Counted from the stretch's first letter, positions 1 to 8,985 are shown. The stretch is 64,000 nt of DNA from Magnetococcales bacterium (GCA_011089965.1 JAANAU010000011.1:1-64000); one strand, 5' to 3'. A program made the numbers and translations. Notes: a model not told the origin generated them from the letters alone.

Positions 1-1124
1 GACGTGGTGGTCGGTGCTGAAGTCGTGGAAGTCGAAACCGATGTGGTGGTGGTCGGGACCGAGGTCGTGGAAGTCGAAACCGACGTGGTGGTGGTCGGGA
101 CCGAGGTCGTGGAAGTCGAAACCGACGTGGTGGTGGTCGGGACCGAAGTCGTTGAAGTCGAAACCGACGTGGTGCTGGTTGAAACCGAGGTGGTGGAAGT
201 CGAAACCGACGTGGTCGTGGTTGGAATCGATGTGGTTGTTGTGGAGACCGAGGTGGTGGATGACGTGGATGTCGTGGTCGGAACCGATGTGGTGGTCGTG
301 GTGGTGGTCGGGGCCGAAGTTGTGGTGGTCGGGACCGAGGTTGTTGTTGTCGGGACCGAGGTTGTGGTGGTTGTGGCGCAACTCATGTTGTGCCCGGATT
401 CCATCATCCTGGTCTTCAGCAGCATGGGAGAAAGATAATATAATTGATCATCAACAATATTTTGGATGTATTGGGTATTGGTGTCGGCATTGTTGGCTTC
501 GATGCCACTGACCGGGCTGCGGGTCAGATAGGCCGAGGGACCGGCTGGGGTGGGCAGGATGTGTCCGGCACCGTTTTTGCCGTGGGAAACCACGACGGCC
601 ACGGCCTGGTCGGTCAGAAGCAGTCCGGTGGCCGAGTCCTGACGCACCTCCAGGTTGCTGGTGGTGGTGCAGGTGATGTCCGCATGATAGGGGGTGGAGA
701 GATGATAGGTGTAATAATTCCCCCAGTGGTCATAGGGGGTCAGTCCCAGATCCTTCCAGGGTAATACCCCATAGGCCAGACGGCAGTTGCTGCCATTCTC
801 GTCGCCCACGCCGTCGAATGCGGTTTGGGCCACATCGCTGGCATCGACCCCCACATCCGGGCAGGGGAGATGTTTGTTGGTGACCGCATACCAGATCAGG
901 GCTTCGTGGATCTTGTCCAGTGAGACGCTGGTTTTCTGTTTTTGTTGTTTGTCGCGCATGCTGGAGAGGGTGGCCAGGCCACCGCCGACCACGGCACTGA
1001 GAATGGAGAGCACCATCACCAGTTCGAGCAGGGAAAAGCCGCGATTGCTCCGGGTTTGTCTCTTCCGGTCAGAAGATTCGGGAGTGGGAAGCGGAGCGTC
1101 ATGCATGGCGGATTGGTTGGTCAT
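1..1124 (-). CDS. type IV pilin-like protein with Thr/Ser-rich repetitive tail (3' end outside window)
   Basis: Exported pilin-like subunit, probably a minor pilin of the MSHA-like pilus encoded upstream. The ATG at 1124 opens a charged leader ending in RSNRG, then a FSLLELVMVL hydrophobic stretch. That is a classic prepilin-peptidase site (cleavage after G29) with Glu at mature position 5. Residues 60-200 carry LPCPD and LPWKDLGL motifs shared with the neighbouring pilin-like gene at 1231-1986. From about residue 250 to the window edge the protein becomes almost pure Thr/Ser/Val/Pro. It is built from 14-residue units (42 bp period in DNA 1-168, degenerate to about 370), rich in TTTTSV and STSTTSVP. 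The reading frame is continuous into the edge, so the C-terminus is missing. A plus-strand Val/Glu-rich reading of the same DNA is an artefact. Pilin class is firm; the role of the tail is unknown, possibly a glycosylated or stalk-like segment. Confidence 0.8.
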   Translation of the reverse strand, partial: MTNQSAMHDAPLPTPESSDRKRQTRSNRGFSLLELVMVLSILSAVVGGGLATLSSMRDKQQKQKTSVSLDKIHEALIWYAVTNKHLPCPDVGVDASDVAQTAFDGVGDENGSNCRLAYGVLPWKDLGLTPYDHWGNYYTYHLSTPYHADITCTTTSNLEVRQDSATGLLLTDQAVAVVVSHGKNGAGHILPTPAGPSAYLTRSPVSGIEANNADTNTQYIQNIVDDQLYYLSPMLLKTRMMESGHNMSCATTTTTSVPTTTTSVPTTTTSAPTTTTTTTSVPTTTSTSSTTSVSTTTTSIPTTTTSVSTSTTSVSTSTTSVSTSTTSVPTTTTSVSTSTTSVPTTTTSVSTSTTSVPTTTTSVSTSTTSAPTTT

Positions 1125-1230
1125 GGGCGCGTGGGCATGGTGTTGTGGGCTGTGAAGACGGTGGCGACTCTTAACCCATCGAGAACAAGAATAAACCGTA
1201 TTTTCCAGAGATTCAATGGGTGATTGGTCA

Positions 1231-1986
1231 TCATGGCGGCATTTGATTGACGGCACCGGTGATCTCGGCACAGGTGATGGTCAACAGACGGTCATTGAAG
1301 GGGGTGCCGTCTGTGGAAGAGAGGACGATCCGGGCGTTCTCGAAATCAATCGGCGGCGTGGTGCTGGTGGTGGAGGCTGTGGCGTTTCTCCCTTCCAGAT
1401 AGTGGGTGCGCAGCGTGGCTGCCGACGAGGTTGGGGGGCGTTGCTGGGTTTCCAGCGGATCGCCCGGGGCGATCAGGATGGCGGCATGGTTGCCTGCTCC
1501 GTTGAGGGTCAGGTTGCTGGTGGTGCAGGTATAGGGCATGGTCTGGTCAGAGCCGGTCTTGAAGGTGCCGGCAACCGCGTACCAGACAGGCGCGCCATCG
1601 CCGTCGTACAGGGGCGGCAGCCCCAGGCTCTGCCAGGGCAGAAAGCCGATCACCATCCGGTCATCCGCAGCACCGCACGGTGTGTTTTCCAAGGCGCTGG
1701 TGGCATATTGTGCCGGAGTTCCGGTGAACGGACAGGGCAGATGGCCGAACTGGGTGCGGTTGCCGGCATCCAGGGCTGCATGGGCGATCAGGGCGCGTTT
1801 GGCTTCGGCCAGGACAATGGCAGCCTTCTGGTCAGCCCGTTGGCGTTTGCTTTTGATCAACAACGCCTCGATGGCCAGAGAGACCCCGGCCATCAGAAAA
1901 ACGGCCAGCAGCACGAACAGGGCCGCCCCCCGTTCCGTGCGCCGGGGATCTGCCGTCGGCGTACCAGAGTTCAATTCACGGGGCAC
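1231..1986 (-). CDS. pilin-like / PilX-type minor pilus protein
   Basis: Small exported protein of about 251 residues in the pilus operon. The hydrophobic segment RGAALFVLLAVFLMAG follows a basic leader and resembles PilX/PulK-type N-termini; the Glu expected at mature position 5 is replaced. The body shares LPCP and GFLPWQSLGL motifs with the downstream pilin (1-1124), so the two are paralogous in their globular part. I chose GTG at 1986 because AAGGA sits 8-9 bases upstream and the start overlaps the preceding stop by 11 bases. An ATG at 2097 is in frame, but it would translate the polypurine lysine-rich tail of the upstream gene. Probably a minor pilin or priming subunit; the specific role is inferred. 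Confidence 0.7.
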   Translation of the reverse strand: MPRELNSGTPTADPRRTERGAALFVLLAVFLMAGVSLAIEALLIKSKRQRADQKAAIVLAEAKRALIAHAALDAGNRTQFGHLPCPFTGTPAQYATSALENTPCGAADDRMVIGFLPWQSLGLPPLYDGDGAPVWYAVAGTFKTGSDQTMPYTCTTSNLTLNGAGNHAAILIAPGDPLETQQRPPTSSAATLRTHYLEGRNATASTTSTTPPIDFENARIVLSSTDGTPFNDRLLTITCAEITGAVNQMPP

Positions 1987-2635
1987 TGGCTGGTTCCTTT
2001 TTGGGGGTTGGTGATTCTTTTTCTTTTTCTTTTCCTTCTTTTTCTTTTCCTTCTTTTTCTTTTCCTTCTTTTTCCTTTTCTTTCTTTTTTTCTTCATCCT
2101 CGCCGAGTCGGGCCTGGCTGCGTTCCGGTTCCGGGATCAGGTGTGAAGGACGGATCTGTTTGCTTTTGATGTCCAGGGTCTGGCCGGGCAACAGCAGATA
2201 GAGGTTGGCATCGTTGGGCAGGCGGATGGCCACCCCGTTGGCCGGATCGTCGGTGGGTTCCAGTTGGAAATTCTCCCCCTCATGGCCGTGGGCCGTTTCG
2301 TACTGTTTTTTGTTGAGCCAGACCAGAGAGGCCCCGCTCTCCTTGAGCAGCAGCCCGCCAACCGTCAGGTAGCGCGGCCCTTTGGGTTCCTTGACCTCGG
2401 TGAAGGGGGTGTTGCGCAGCACCCCTTCCAGGGTATCGCTTACCGGGGCAACCGGTTTTCTGACCTCCCGGCGGACCTGTTCGAGCTGGCTGCGTATCTG
2501 GGGCGTGGTGAACAGGCGGCCAAGTTGGGGTGCGCCTGCCTCCGGGGATTCGACCGCTGCCATGGCCGATCCGACCAGGCTGCTTCCGACTCCGATCAGC
2601 CAGAGCCATGACCTGTGCGTGCGCCGCAGCATCAT
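1976..2635 (-). CDS. MshK-like pilus assembly protein with Lys/Glu repeat tail
   Basis: Periplasmic protein of 219 residues with an N-terminal signal sequence (RRTHRSWLWLIGVGSSLVGS, cleavage near AMA). The central region around residues 75-160 (GVLRNTPF, LTVGGLLLKE, LVWLNKKQ) fits the small beta domain of MshK/PilP-type proteins, which link the inner-membrane platform to the secretin. The C-terminus is a striking low-complexity tail of Lys/Glu/Gly units (KEKEGKEKEG) ending in a proline-rich segment. The ATG at 2635 overlaps the stop of the PilO-like gene (ATGA), so the genes are translationally coupled. The function comes from operon position as much as from sequence. Confidence 0.6.
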   Translation of the reverse strand: MMLRRTHRSWLWLIGVGSSLVGSAMAAVESPEAGAPQLGRLFTTPQIRSQLEQVRREVRKPVAPVSDTLEGVLRNTPFTEVKEPKGPRYLTVGGLLLKESGASLVWLNKKQYETAHGHEGENFQLEPTDDPANGVAIRLPNDANLYLLLPGQTLDIKSKQIRPSHLIPEPERSQARLGEDEEKKKEKEKEGKEKEGKEKEGKEKEKESPTPKKEPASAP

Positions 2636-3261
2636 TTCTTCTGAGTCTCCTGTTCCCGGAAATTGAACCACTCCAGATGACACAACCCCTGGATATGCAC
2701 CTCGAAGCTCAGTTTGCCCGATTCCTGGGTCGGATCGCCCGTCGGTTGCAGCCGACACATGACGAAATGGTACAGCCCTGTTTTTTTGTTGGCCAGAAAA
2801 TCGATCAGGGCCACCAGATCCCCTTCATGCAGCAGGCCCAGATTCAGCTCCATGCGGCTGGCCTGGAGTTGCAATTCGGGCATGGCGGGCAGGGGAAAGG
2901 GGGTGGTGACCGGGCGTGCCGCCTCCAGTTTGTAGCGGATCGGGCCAGGGAGTTTGAGCTGCTGTTCTGCCTCCTTGAGGATCTCCACCCATTGCAGACG
3001 GGCGCCGGTGCCGACCACGCCGCGCTGGCGCAAGGTTTCATGCATGGGCAAAGCCTGGTTCAACTGCTGGTCAAGCTGGGCCTGCTGCTGTTTTTGTCCC
3101 TGAAGGGCGGTGATCTGGCTGCGCAGTTTGGCCAGGGCGTTTTCCGCATCCATATGATAGTCCCAGCCGCCGTACATGATGCCGCTGCCCACCAAAAGTG
3201 CCAGCAGCAGCAAAGCCAGCGACCGGTACAACAGTTTCCATTCAATGGGGCCGTTTTTCAT
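2632..3261 (-). CDS. MshJ/PilO-like pilus assembly protein
   Basis: Bitopic inner-membrane protein of 209 residues. It has a short cytosolic N-terminus, a transmembrane helix at about residues 10-32 (LALLLLALLVGSGIMYGG), a coiled coil at 40-75 (ALAKLRSQITALQGQKQQQ) and a periplasmic alpha/beta domain. This is the PilO/GspM/MshJ layout. In type IV pilus systems PilO dimerises with PilN and aligns the motor with the secretin. The gene overlaps the end of the PilM-PilN-like gene by 20 bases and the start of the MshK-like gene by 4, which supports a single transcript. Confidence 0.7.
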   Translation of the reverse strand: MKNGPIEWKLLYRSLALLLLALLVGSGIMYGGWDYHMDAENALAKLRSQITALQGQKQQQAQLDQQLNQALPMHETLRQRGVVGTGARLQWVEILKEAEQQLKLPGPIRYKLEAARPVTTPFPLPAMPELQLQASRMELNLGLLHEGDLVALIDFLANKKTGLYHFVMCRLQPTGDPTQESGKLSFEVHIQGLCHLEWFNFREQETQKK

Positions 3262-4807
3262 CGGGTTTCCGTTTGGCCAGAATGGTGCGCAGCACGAACT
3301 CGGCCCGTTCGCGTTGCCGGGTTTCGGTGTTTTGCAGGATGTCGTTTTGTCCCAGGTTCAAAGGAAGTTTGGTGGGTTGCACCTCCATGAATTCCGGCAA
3401 GGCGCGCAGATCGCGCATGAACTGCTCCACGCGGCTTAAGGCCTCTTTGAGACTTTGGAATGGCTCCACCCGTCCGACGATCACCAACTGTTGCGCAGGG
3501 GAGGAGGAGGTGCCGGGTTTGCCTGGAGCACGGTTTCCTCTGGGGGCGCTGGTTTCGGCGGTCAGCTCGTTTCTGGTCTGCCACTCCAGATTTTCCAGGA
3601 TCAGATGGTCATGCCGGGTGAGCAGCTCTCCGAGTGCGGCCAGTGCATCCCTGGGGTCCAGGGCATGTTTTTCCAGCTGTTCGGCCCATTGCACGGCAGC
3701 GATGATGCGGCGTCCCTCCTGGGGGGTGTGGCGGTTCGCACTCCGTCCCGTGGCCCGCTGGATCTCTTCGGCCTGCCGCGAGAGGTCAGGTTGTTGATCA
3801 CGCAGCGTGCGTCCCTGCCAGAAAAAGAACAGACAGACCAGAACACTCACGGCAAACAGGATGGCAGCAGCCCAGTTGAGCTTCCGTTCGAGCTTGCGGG
3901 TCGAAAACAGCACCAGATCTTCCGGACGGGCATAGTGGTTGGGCAAAGACCAGGCAATGACCGCCTGTCCAAACAGCCGGTCCATGCGTCCGGACTCCAG
4001 GGGAGCCTTGACATGGATCCGTTTGGCCAATGTTTCTGCTGCCAGCGGGTGGATGTGATAGCTCCCCACATCCCTGGGGCCTTGTTCCAGCAAAGCAAAC
4101 AGCGTGGCACCGCACAACACGTGCACATGCAATGGATTGTTCCAGGTATACAGCCGCTGGCTGACCAGATAGCCCTGCATGCGCACGATCTCCCCATGCA
4201 GAAACGGGACCAGATCCTCTTCTGGTGCCTGGAGCGGCAGGCGGCTCAACCGGCTGACCAGCATCTGTCCCTGTTGGACAAAGGTCTGGCGCAAGCCGCC
4301 GGAGTTGATGCTCAAGAGCAGAACATCCGTCTGTTTGGGATCCATGTGCTCCTTGAAGATGCGCGGGGTCAGAAGCGGAATCGACCAGATCCCGGCCAGA
4401 GGGAAATGCAGGGTGCGCAAGGTCTCCAGCCAGGGCAGCAGCAGATCTTCGGTGTCGTTCAGTCCGGAAAAGAGCACATTGTCCCGGGCAGGATCCGTGG
4501 GATCCCGTCCCAGGTAGGTCACGTGCCGGAAGGGGGTGTTGCGCAGCAGGCGGTTGGCGCGGTTTTCCAGCATGCGTGCGCGCGTCAACGGGTTGAGGTG
4601 CGGGATCTGTTCGAGTTTCAGCTCCTCTTCGGTCAGATCGATCAGGATGTGAAAGGTGGGTCGGTCATGCCAGGTTTCCAGGTGGGCGCGAAACCCTTTC
4701 ACTCCGTCGGACAGGGCAAACAGGGTGGGGGTGGTCTCTTCTGCGCCCTCGACGGGGTGGAGGACCAGATGGTGATTGGTGATGCATAAGAAGGCCGGTT
4801 TGAGCAT
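3242..4807 (-). CDS. MshI-like protein (PilM-like plus PilN-like domains)
   Basis: Protein of 521 residues. Residues 1-300 form a cytosolic domain resembling the PilM/MshI actin-like fold. A transmembrane helix follows at about 305-330 (AAAILFAVSVLVCLFFFW), then a PilN-like periplasmic part with a coiled coil and a conserved segment near residues 440-500. The N-terminal domain is clearly homologous to the N-terminus of the ATPase at 6003-8774: both contain L-x-D-x-x-EEEL, a VLF-G-L segment and a PLAGIWS or PIAGLWS motif. It lies 6 bases after the platform protein gene. In the pilus it would connect the ATPase ring to the PilO-like partner encoded next. Confidence 0.7.
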   Translation of the reverse strand: MLKPAFLCITNHHLVLHPVEGAEETTPTLFALSDGVKGFRAHLETWHDRPTFHILIDLTEEELKLEQIPHLNPLTRARMLENRANRLLRNTPFRHVTYLGRDPTDPARDNVLFSGLNDTEDLLLPWLETLRTLHFPLAGIWSIPLLTPRIFKEHMDPKQTDVLLLSINSGGLRQTFVQQGQMLVSRLSRLPLQAPEEDLVPFLHGEIVRMQGYLVSQRLYTWNNPLHVHVLCGATLFALLEQGPRDVGSYHIHPLAAETLAKRIHVKAPLESGRMDRLFGQAVIAWSLPNHYARPEDLVLFSTRKLERKLNWAAAILFAVSVLVCLFFFWQGRTLRDQQPDLSRQAEEIQRATGRSANRHTPQEGRRIIAAVQWAEQLEKHALDPRDALAALGELLTRHDHLILENLEWQTRNELTAETSAPRGNRAPGKPGTSSSPAQQLVIVGRVEPFQSLKEALSRVEQFMRDLRALPEFMEVQPTKLPLNLGQNDILQNTETRQRERAEFVLRTILAKRKPDEKRPH

Positions 4808-4813
4808 GAGGCA

Positions 4814-6022
4814 TCACAATTTGGCAATCAGATCATAAATCGGTCCCAATACCGACAGGATCACCCAGCCCATCAGACCGCCGAGGACCATGGTCAGAAC
4901 CGGTTCGATCAGGGTTTCCAGTTTGCTGATGGTCTCCTTGACCTCCCGGTCATAGAAGTAACTGACATTTTTCATGGAGATGTCCAGCCCGCCCGTGGAT
5001 TCCCCCACCTGGAGCATGCTCAAAACCAGAGGCGGAAAGAGTTTCACCTGGGCAAAGCTGTTGCTGATCTCCTTGCCTTCGGAGACCAGTTCCCGTGCCT
5101 GTTGCAACGCCTCCTGGATCACCAGGTTGGTGGTCAATCCCTCGCAGATGCGCAACGCCTCTAAAACCGTGATGCCCGAGCGGTACATCAAAGCAAAGGC
5201 ATTGGCAAAGCGGACCAGAATGATTTTGCGTGTCAGGGGACCGAAGAGCCAGAAGCGCAGTTTCATCCGGTCCACCTGGCGGCGCATGGTCCGGCTGATG
5301 CGGCAGCCGGCACGGATCAGAATCAAGGCGGCCACCGGCACGGAGAGGAGCAGCGGCCACCAGGCCACGATGAAATCCGAGGTGACGATCAACGCGCGGG
5401 TATGTATCGGGATCGACTCCCCCATCTCCTTGATGAAGGATATCAGTTGTGGCACCAGATAGATCATCATGAAAAAGACCAAACCGATCACGGTCACAGC
5501 CACCACCGACGGATAGATCATCACTTTTTTGGTCTGGGCCACCAGTTCATCCTCCCATTTGAGGGAGGCGGCCAGATCCTTGAAGATTGCGGCCAACTGT
5601 CCGGTCTTTTCGCCCATCAGCACCAGTTGCACGAAGATCGGATCAAAGATGCGCGGATGGCTGGACAAGGCATCGGACAAGGTTTTGCCGCTCTCCACAT
5701 CCTCCACCAGAGAGACGACCACATTGCGCAACCGGGGATTTTCCACCCCGTCGCGAAAGTCGGACAGCCCCTTGAGAATCGGGACACCCGCATGGGTCAA
5801 CTGCTCCATGTGGAAGCAGAACAGAATGACATCCTGGCGGGAGATCAAACGACGGGTCGGCAGCAGGCTGCCTTGACTGCCGGAGGCCAGGGGTTTCTGG
5901 CTGATCAGCATCAGTCCGAGGCGGTCCAAACGCAGTTCCAGGTCATCCAGGTTGGCAGCGTCCAGGGTTCCCTTCTGGACTTTGCCCTGGGAGTCGGTGG
6001 CTTTATACTGATATTTCGGCAT
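4814..6022 (-). CDS. GspF/MshG-type inner-membrane platform protein
   Basis: Polytopic inner-membrane protein of 402 residues in the PilC/GspF family, on which the pilus rotates and elongates. It starts MPKYQYKATD, the typical family N-terminus, and has two repeated T2SSF domains at about residues 70-195 and 275-395. The first contains MEQLTHAGVPILKGL, the second FANAFALMYRSGITVLEAL and QVGESTGG. Each repeat is followed by hydrophobic helices (VVAVTVIGLVFFMMIYLV; MVLGGLMGWVILSVLGPIY). The ATG at 6022 overlaps the end of the ATPase gene by 20 bases. Length and domain order are normal for the family. Confidence 0.9.
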   Translation of the reverse strand: MPKYQYKATDSQGKVQKGTLDAANLDDLELRLDRLGLMLISQKPLASGSQGSLLPTRRLISRQDVILFCFHMEQLTHAGVPILKGLSDFRDGVENPRLRNVVVSLVEDVESGKTLSDALSSHPRIFDPIFVQLVLMGEKTGQLAAIFKDLAASLKWEDELVAQTKKVMIYPSVVAVTVIGLVFFMMIYLVPQLISFIKEMGESIPIHTRALIVTSDFIVAWWPLLLSVPVAALILIRAGCRISRTMRRQVDRMKLRFWLFGPLTRKIILVRFANAFALMYRSGITVLEALRICEGLTTNLVIQEALQQARELVSEGKEISNSFAQVKLFPPLVLSMLQVGESTGGLDISMKNVSYFYDREVKETISKLETLIEPVLTMVLGGLMGWVILSVLGPIYDLIAKL

Positions 6023-8774
6023 GTGTACCCTGCAATGGTCCGATCCGTTCCTGTCGGGTGCCTCGGCCAAGCACCCGGGTGATTTCATCGATGCTGGTAT
6101 CGCCGTTCAGCACATGGCGGACCCCGTCTACCCACATGGGGCAAAATCCCCGTTCCCGTGCGGCCTGGCGGAACTCTGCCGGGTGGGCGCTGCCAGAGAT
6201 CAGGTCGTGGATGTGGTCGTCGGTCAGCAAAGCCTCCATGACACAGAGGCGTCCCTTGAATCCGGTCCCGCTGCACGCCGGGCAGCCGACGGGTCGATAG
6301 AGTGTGGTTGGCTCTGGCCAGGCCCCACGCTCCAGACCCAATGCCTGGCCATGGCTGTTCTCCATGGGATAAGGGGTTTTGCAGCGGGAGCAGAGTCTGC
6401 GCACCAGCCGTTGGGCCAGCACGCCGATGATGTTGCCGGCCAGGGTGTGGGGTTCCAGACCCATGTTGAGCAGTCGGGGAATGGCTCCGAGCGCGGAGTT
6501 GGTGTGCAGGGTGCTGTAGACCTGATGACCGGTCATGGCAGCGCGCAGGGCCATCTGGGCGGTCTCCATGTCCCGGATCTCTCCCACCAGGATGATGTCC
6601 GGATCCTGGCGCAGAATGGAGCGGATCCCGGTGGCGAAATCGAGGCGGATCTGTTCGTTGACCGAGGTCTGGAGGATCGACGGCATTGGGTATTCCACCG
6701 GATCCTCCTGGGTCATGATGTTGCGTTCCGTGGCGTTCAGGGTGGAAAGGATGGAATACAGGGTGGTGGTCTTGCCGCTGCCGGTGGGACCGGTGACCAG
6801 GATGATCCCTTCGGGTTGGCCCATCATGTGATCGATGCAACGCCGGTTGTGGGCCGAGATCCCCAGAGAGTCCAGATCCATGATGCGTCTGGCCCGGTCG
6901 AGGATGCGCAGGACGATGTTTTCACCGTGGATGGTCGGCTGGGTCGAGCCGCGAAAATCGATGGTGCGTCCGGCCAGGGTCATGGAGAAGTGACCGTCCT
7001 GGGGCAGCCGGGTTTCGGCAATGTCCATGCCGCACATCACCTTGAGACGCACGGTGAGAATGGCCTGGAACTTCTGGTGCAAAGAACGGATCTGGCGCAG
7101 CACCCCGTCGATGCGGTAGCGGATCTGGATGAAACCGGCCATGGGACCGAAATGGATGTCCGAGGCATCGTGCTTGATGGCATCGGTGAGCAGGGCATTC
7201 ACCAGTCGCATCACCGGATGGCTGAACTCCCCGGCATTGGAGGAGAGGCTCTCCAGATCCACCTCGCCGCTTTCGAGTTCGTGGAGAATGCCGTCCACCG
7301 ACAGTTCAAAGCCGTAGATCCGGTCCAATGCTTCGGCCACCTCGGTTTCGGTGGCCAGGCGTGAGTCCACGGTGGTGCCGGGGGGCAGGCGGGCCATCAG
7401 CCGGTCCAGGGTGGCCATGTCCAGGGTGTTGGCCATGGCCACGATCAGTTGTTTCCGGTCTGGATTCCAGGCCACGGGGAGCACCCCGTGACGCTTGGCA
7501 AAGCTTTTGGAGATCAGACGTGCTGCCTCCGGGTCCAGGGTTTCGTGATTGAGGTCGATGCGCTCTTGTTGCAGGATGTCGCCGAGCAGATCGCGCATCT
7601 GCAATTCGGTCAGAAAGCCCAACGAGACCAGGATCTTGCCCAACGGTTGTTGCAGACGGTTCTGTTCGGTCAGGGCAATGGCGAGCTGGTCTGCCGTGAT
7701 CGCCCGTTTGGCCACCAGCAGATCCCCGAGCCTTTGGGCCGGTGCGGGTGTGCCGGCTCCGGCCTCCTGTTCCCTTTTTGCGCCGTGACCGGGCAAGGCT
7801 GCCAGCCACTGTTGGATCTTTTGACCCCAGATCGGGGCCATGGGCAAGGGATAACGGGCATGACTCCGCGCCGTGGTCATCAGATAGTGACCGAACAGCA
7901 GATCCGTATCCTCTGCGCCAGGCGCTGTGGTCATGCCGATCCGCCGGGCTGCCTGGCCAGACTCCAGCAGATGGCAGGTCACCAGCGGGGTGTGGCTGGC
8001 CTCGATCCGGGCGCGCAACGGTTGCAGGCGTGACTCCGGACAGAGAATGAAGGCATGGATCAGGGCATCTCTGGGCACCAGACGCAGACTGGCCAGATAC
8101 ATCCGGGTTTTGTCGATTTCGGTCAGGATCGACTGGGCCAGCTGGGTTGGACTCTCCGGCAAGCCGGGAATCATGCGGCTCAAAACCGTGCGCCCCTCGT
8201 GAAAGCAGGTCTGGCGTTGCCCTTCGGCATTGAAGGAGACCAGCAGGGCGTGATCCACCCGGATCGGTGTTACCTGATGCAGCATGCCACGGCTCAACAG
8301 GGTCACGGACCACAGACCGGCAATGGGCCGTTTCCGGGCATGCAGCAGATCGATCCAGGGTTGCAGGCGGGTTGGTTCCGTCAATCCGCAGAACAGCACC
8401 CGTTCGGATCCGCTTTGGTTTTTGCCCTGGGCTTCGGCCAGACGAAACGAGGTGAGGCGGAACAGTCGCTCCTGACGGCGCTGAATCATGTTGCGACGAT
8501 CCAGCCCATGCAGGCCGGGGAGCAACTCCCGGTTCAACTCCTCTTCCATGATGTCGGCCAACAGATAGACCGGACCCGGTGTCGGGTGTTGTTCCAGATG
8601 ACGCGCACACGCCGCGACCCCTTCGGGCGTGTTTGGAAAAATGACGCGCTGCCCCAGTTTTTGTTCATGCCAAACGAGCAGGGAGACGGTTTGATCGTGG
8701 ATGATGAGCAGCAAACGGTGGGGGAACAACCGGGGGGCAACACTCATCAGTACCGAGGAGAATGGGGGCAGCAT
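6003..8774 (-). CDS. type II/IV secretion ATPase fused to an N-terminal PilM/MshI-like domain
   Basis: Protein of 923 residues, far longer than the usual 560-600 for GspE/PilB/MshE. Residues 1-310 are homologous to the MshI-like protein encoded two genes downstream (shared EEEL, VLFCGL and PIAGLWSV motifs). About 340-500 is the GspE N-terminal domain (RLGDLLVAKRAIT). The C-terminal ATPase follows, with Walker A GPTGSGKTTT at about 662, TGHQVYSTLHTNSA and a zinc-binding CSRC/CPAC pair near 790-830. It would power pilus extension from the cytosol. An in-frame ATG at 8747 is an alternative start; the 8774 ATG has a purine-rich leader. The gene is divergent from the diguanylate cyclase. The fusion is visible directly in the sequence. 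Confidence 0.85.
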   Translation of the reverse strand: MLPPFSSVLMSVAPRLFPHRLLLIIHDQTVSLLVWHEQKLGQRVIFPNTPEGVAACARHLEQHPTPGPVYLLADIMEEELNRELLPGLHGLDRRNMIQRRQERLFRLTSFRLAEAQGKNQSGSERVLFCGLTEPTRLQPWIDLLHARKRPIAGLWSVTLLSRGMLHQVTPIRVDHALLVSFNAEGQRQTCFHEGRTVLSRMIPGLPESPTQLAQSILTEIDKTRMYLASLRLVPRDALIHAFILCPESRLQPLRARIEASHTPLVTCHLLESGQAARRIGMTTAPGAEDTDLLFGHYLMTTARSHARYPLPMAPIWGQKIQQWLAALPGHGAKREQEAGAGTPAPAQRLGDLLVAKRAITADQLAIALTEQNRLQQPLGKILVSLGFLTELQMRDLLGDILQQERIDLNHETLDPEAARLISKSFAKRHGVLPVAWNPDRKQLIVAMANTLDMATLDRLMARLPPGTTVDSRLATETEVAEALDRIYGFELSVDGILHELESGEVDLESLSSNAGEFSHPVMRLVNALLTDAIKHDASDIHFGPMAGFIQIRYRIDGVLRQIRSLHQKFQAILTVRLKVMCGMDIAETRLPQDGHFSMTLAGRTIDFRGSTQPTIHGENIVLRILDRARRIMDLDSLGISAHNRRCIDHMMGQPEGIILVTGPTGSGKTTTLYSILSTLNATERNIMTQEDPVEYPMPSILQTSVNEQIRLDFATGIRSILRQDPDIILVGEIRDMETAQMALRAAMTGHQVYSTLHTNSALGAIPRLLNMGLEPHTLAGNIIGVLAQRLVRRLCSRCKTPYPMENSHGQALGLERGAWPEPTTLYRPVGCPACSGTGFKGRLCVMEALLTDDHIHDLISGSAHPAEFRQAARERGFCPMWVDGVRHVLNGDTSIDEITRVLGRGTRQERIGPLQGTHAEISV

Positions 8775-8966
8775 GCAGCTCTTCTTTCCGGATCAAGGCG
8801 GTAATGGCAGATTTCCCAGCATGGGGTGTCGATATCATGAATGCACCCCTTGTGCCATTCTAATGCATCTGTCTGTTTCAAACAACGGACCGTCATGCCT
8901 TTTTGGCTGTGAATGTCGGGAAGCTTGAAAAACAGGAACAGTGCCGTCAATATGTTGAATCCGTCG

Positions 8967-8985
8967 TGTCAACCAGAAGTTGACA
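8967..8985. promoter_or_regulatory. perfect 7-bp inverted repeat, candidate operator
   Basis: TGTCAAC and GTTGACA are separated by five bases in the divergent intergenic region (8775-9023). The right arm contains TTGACA, which could be a -35 element; 17 bases later there is only a poor -10 (ATTCAT). The palindrome is 39 bases upstream of the chosen ATG at 9024. Nothing else was recognised in this 249-base gap. Confidence 0.35.

Noticed and set aside
1-370. Tandem 42-bp repeats as a possible CRISPR or intergenic satellite
   Set aside because: Units are directly adjacent with no unique spacers, and all keep the reading frame of the pilin gene.
4-438. Plus-strand open frame rich in Val and Glu with repeats
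   Set aside because: It is the antisense of the Thr/Ser tail of the minus-strand pilin; the minus frame continues from a proper pilin start and explains the repeat.
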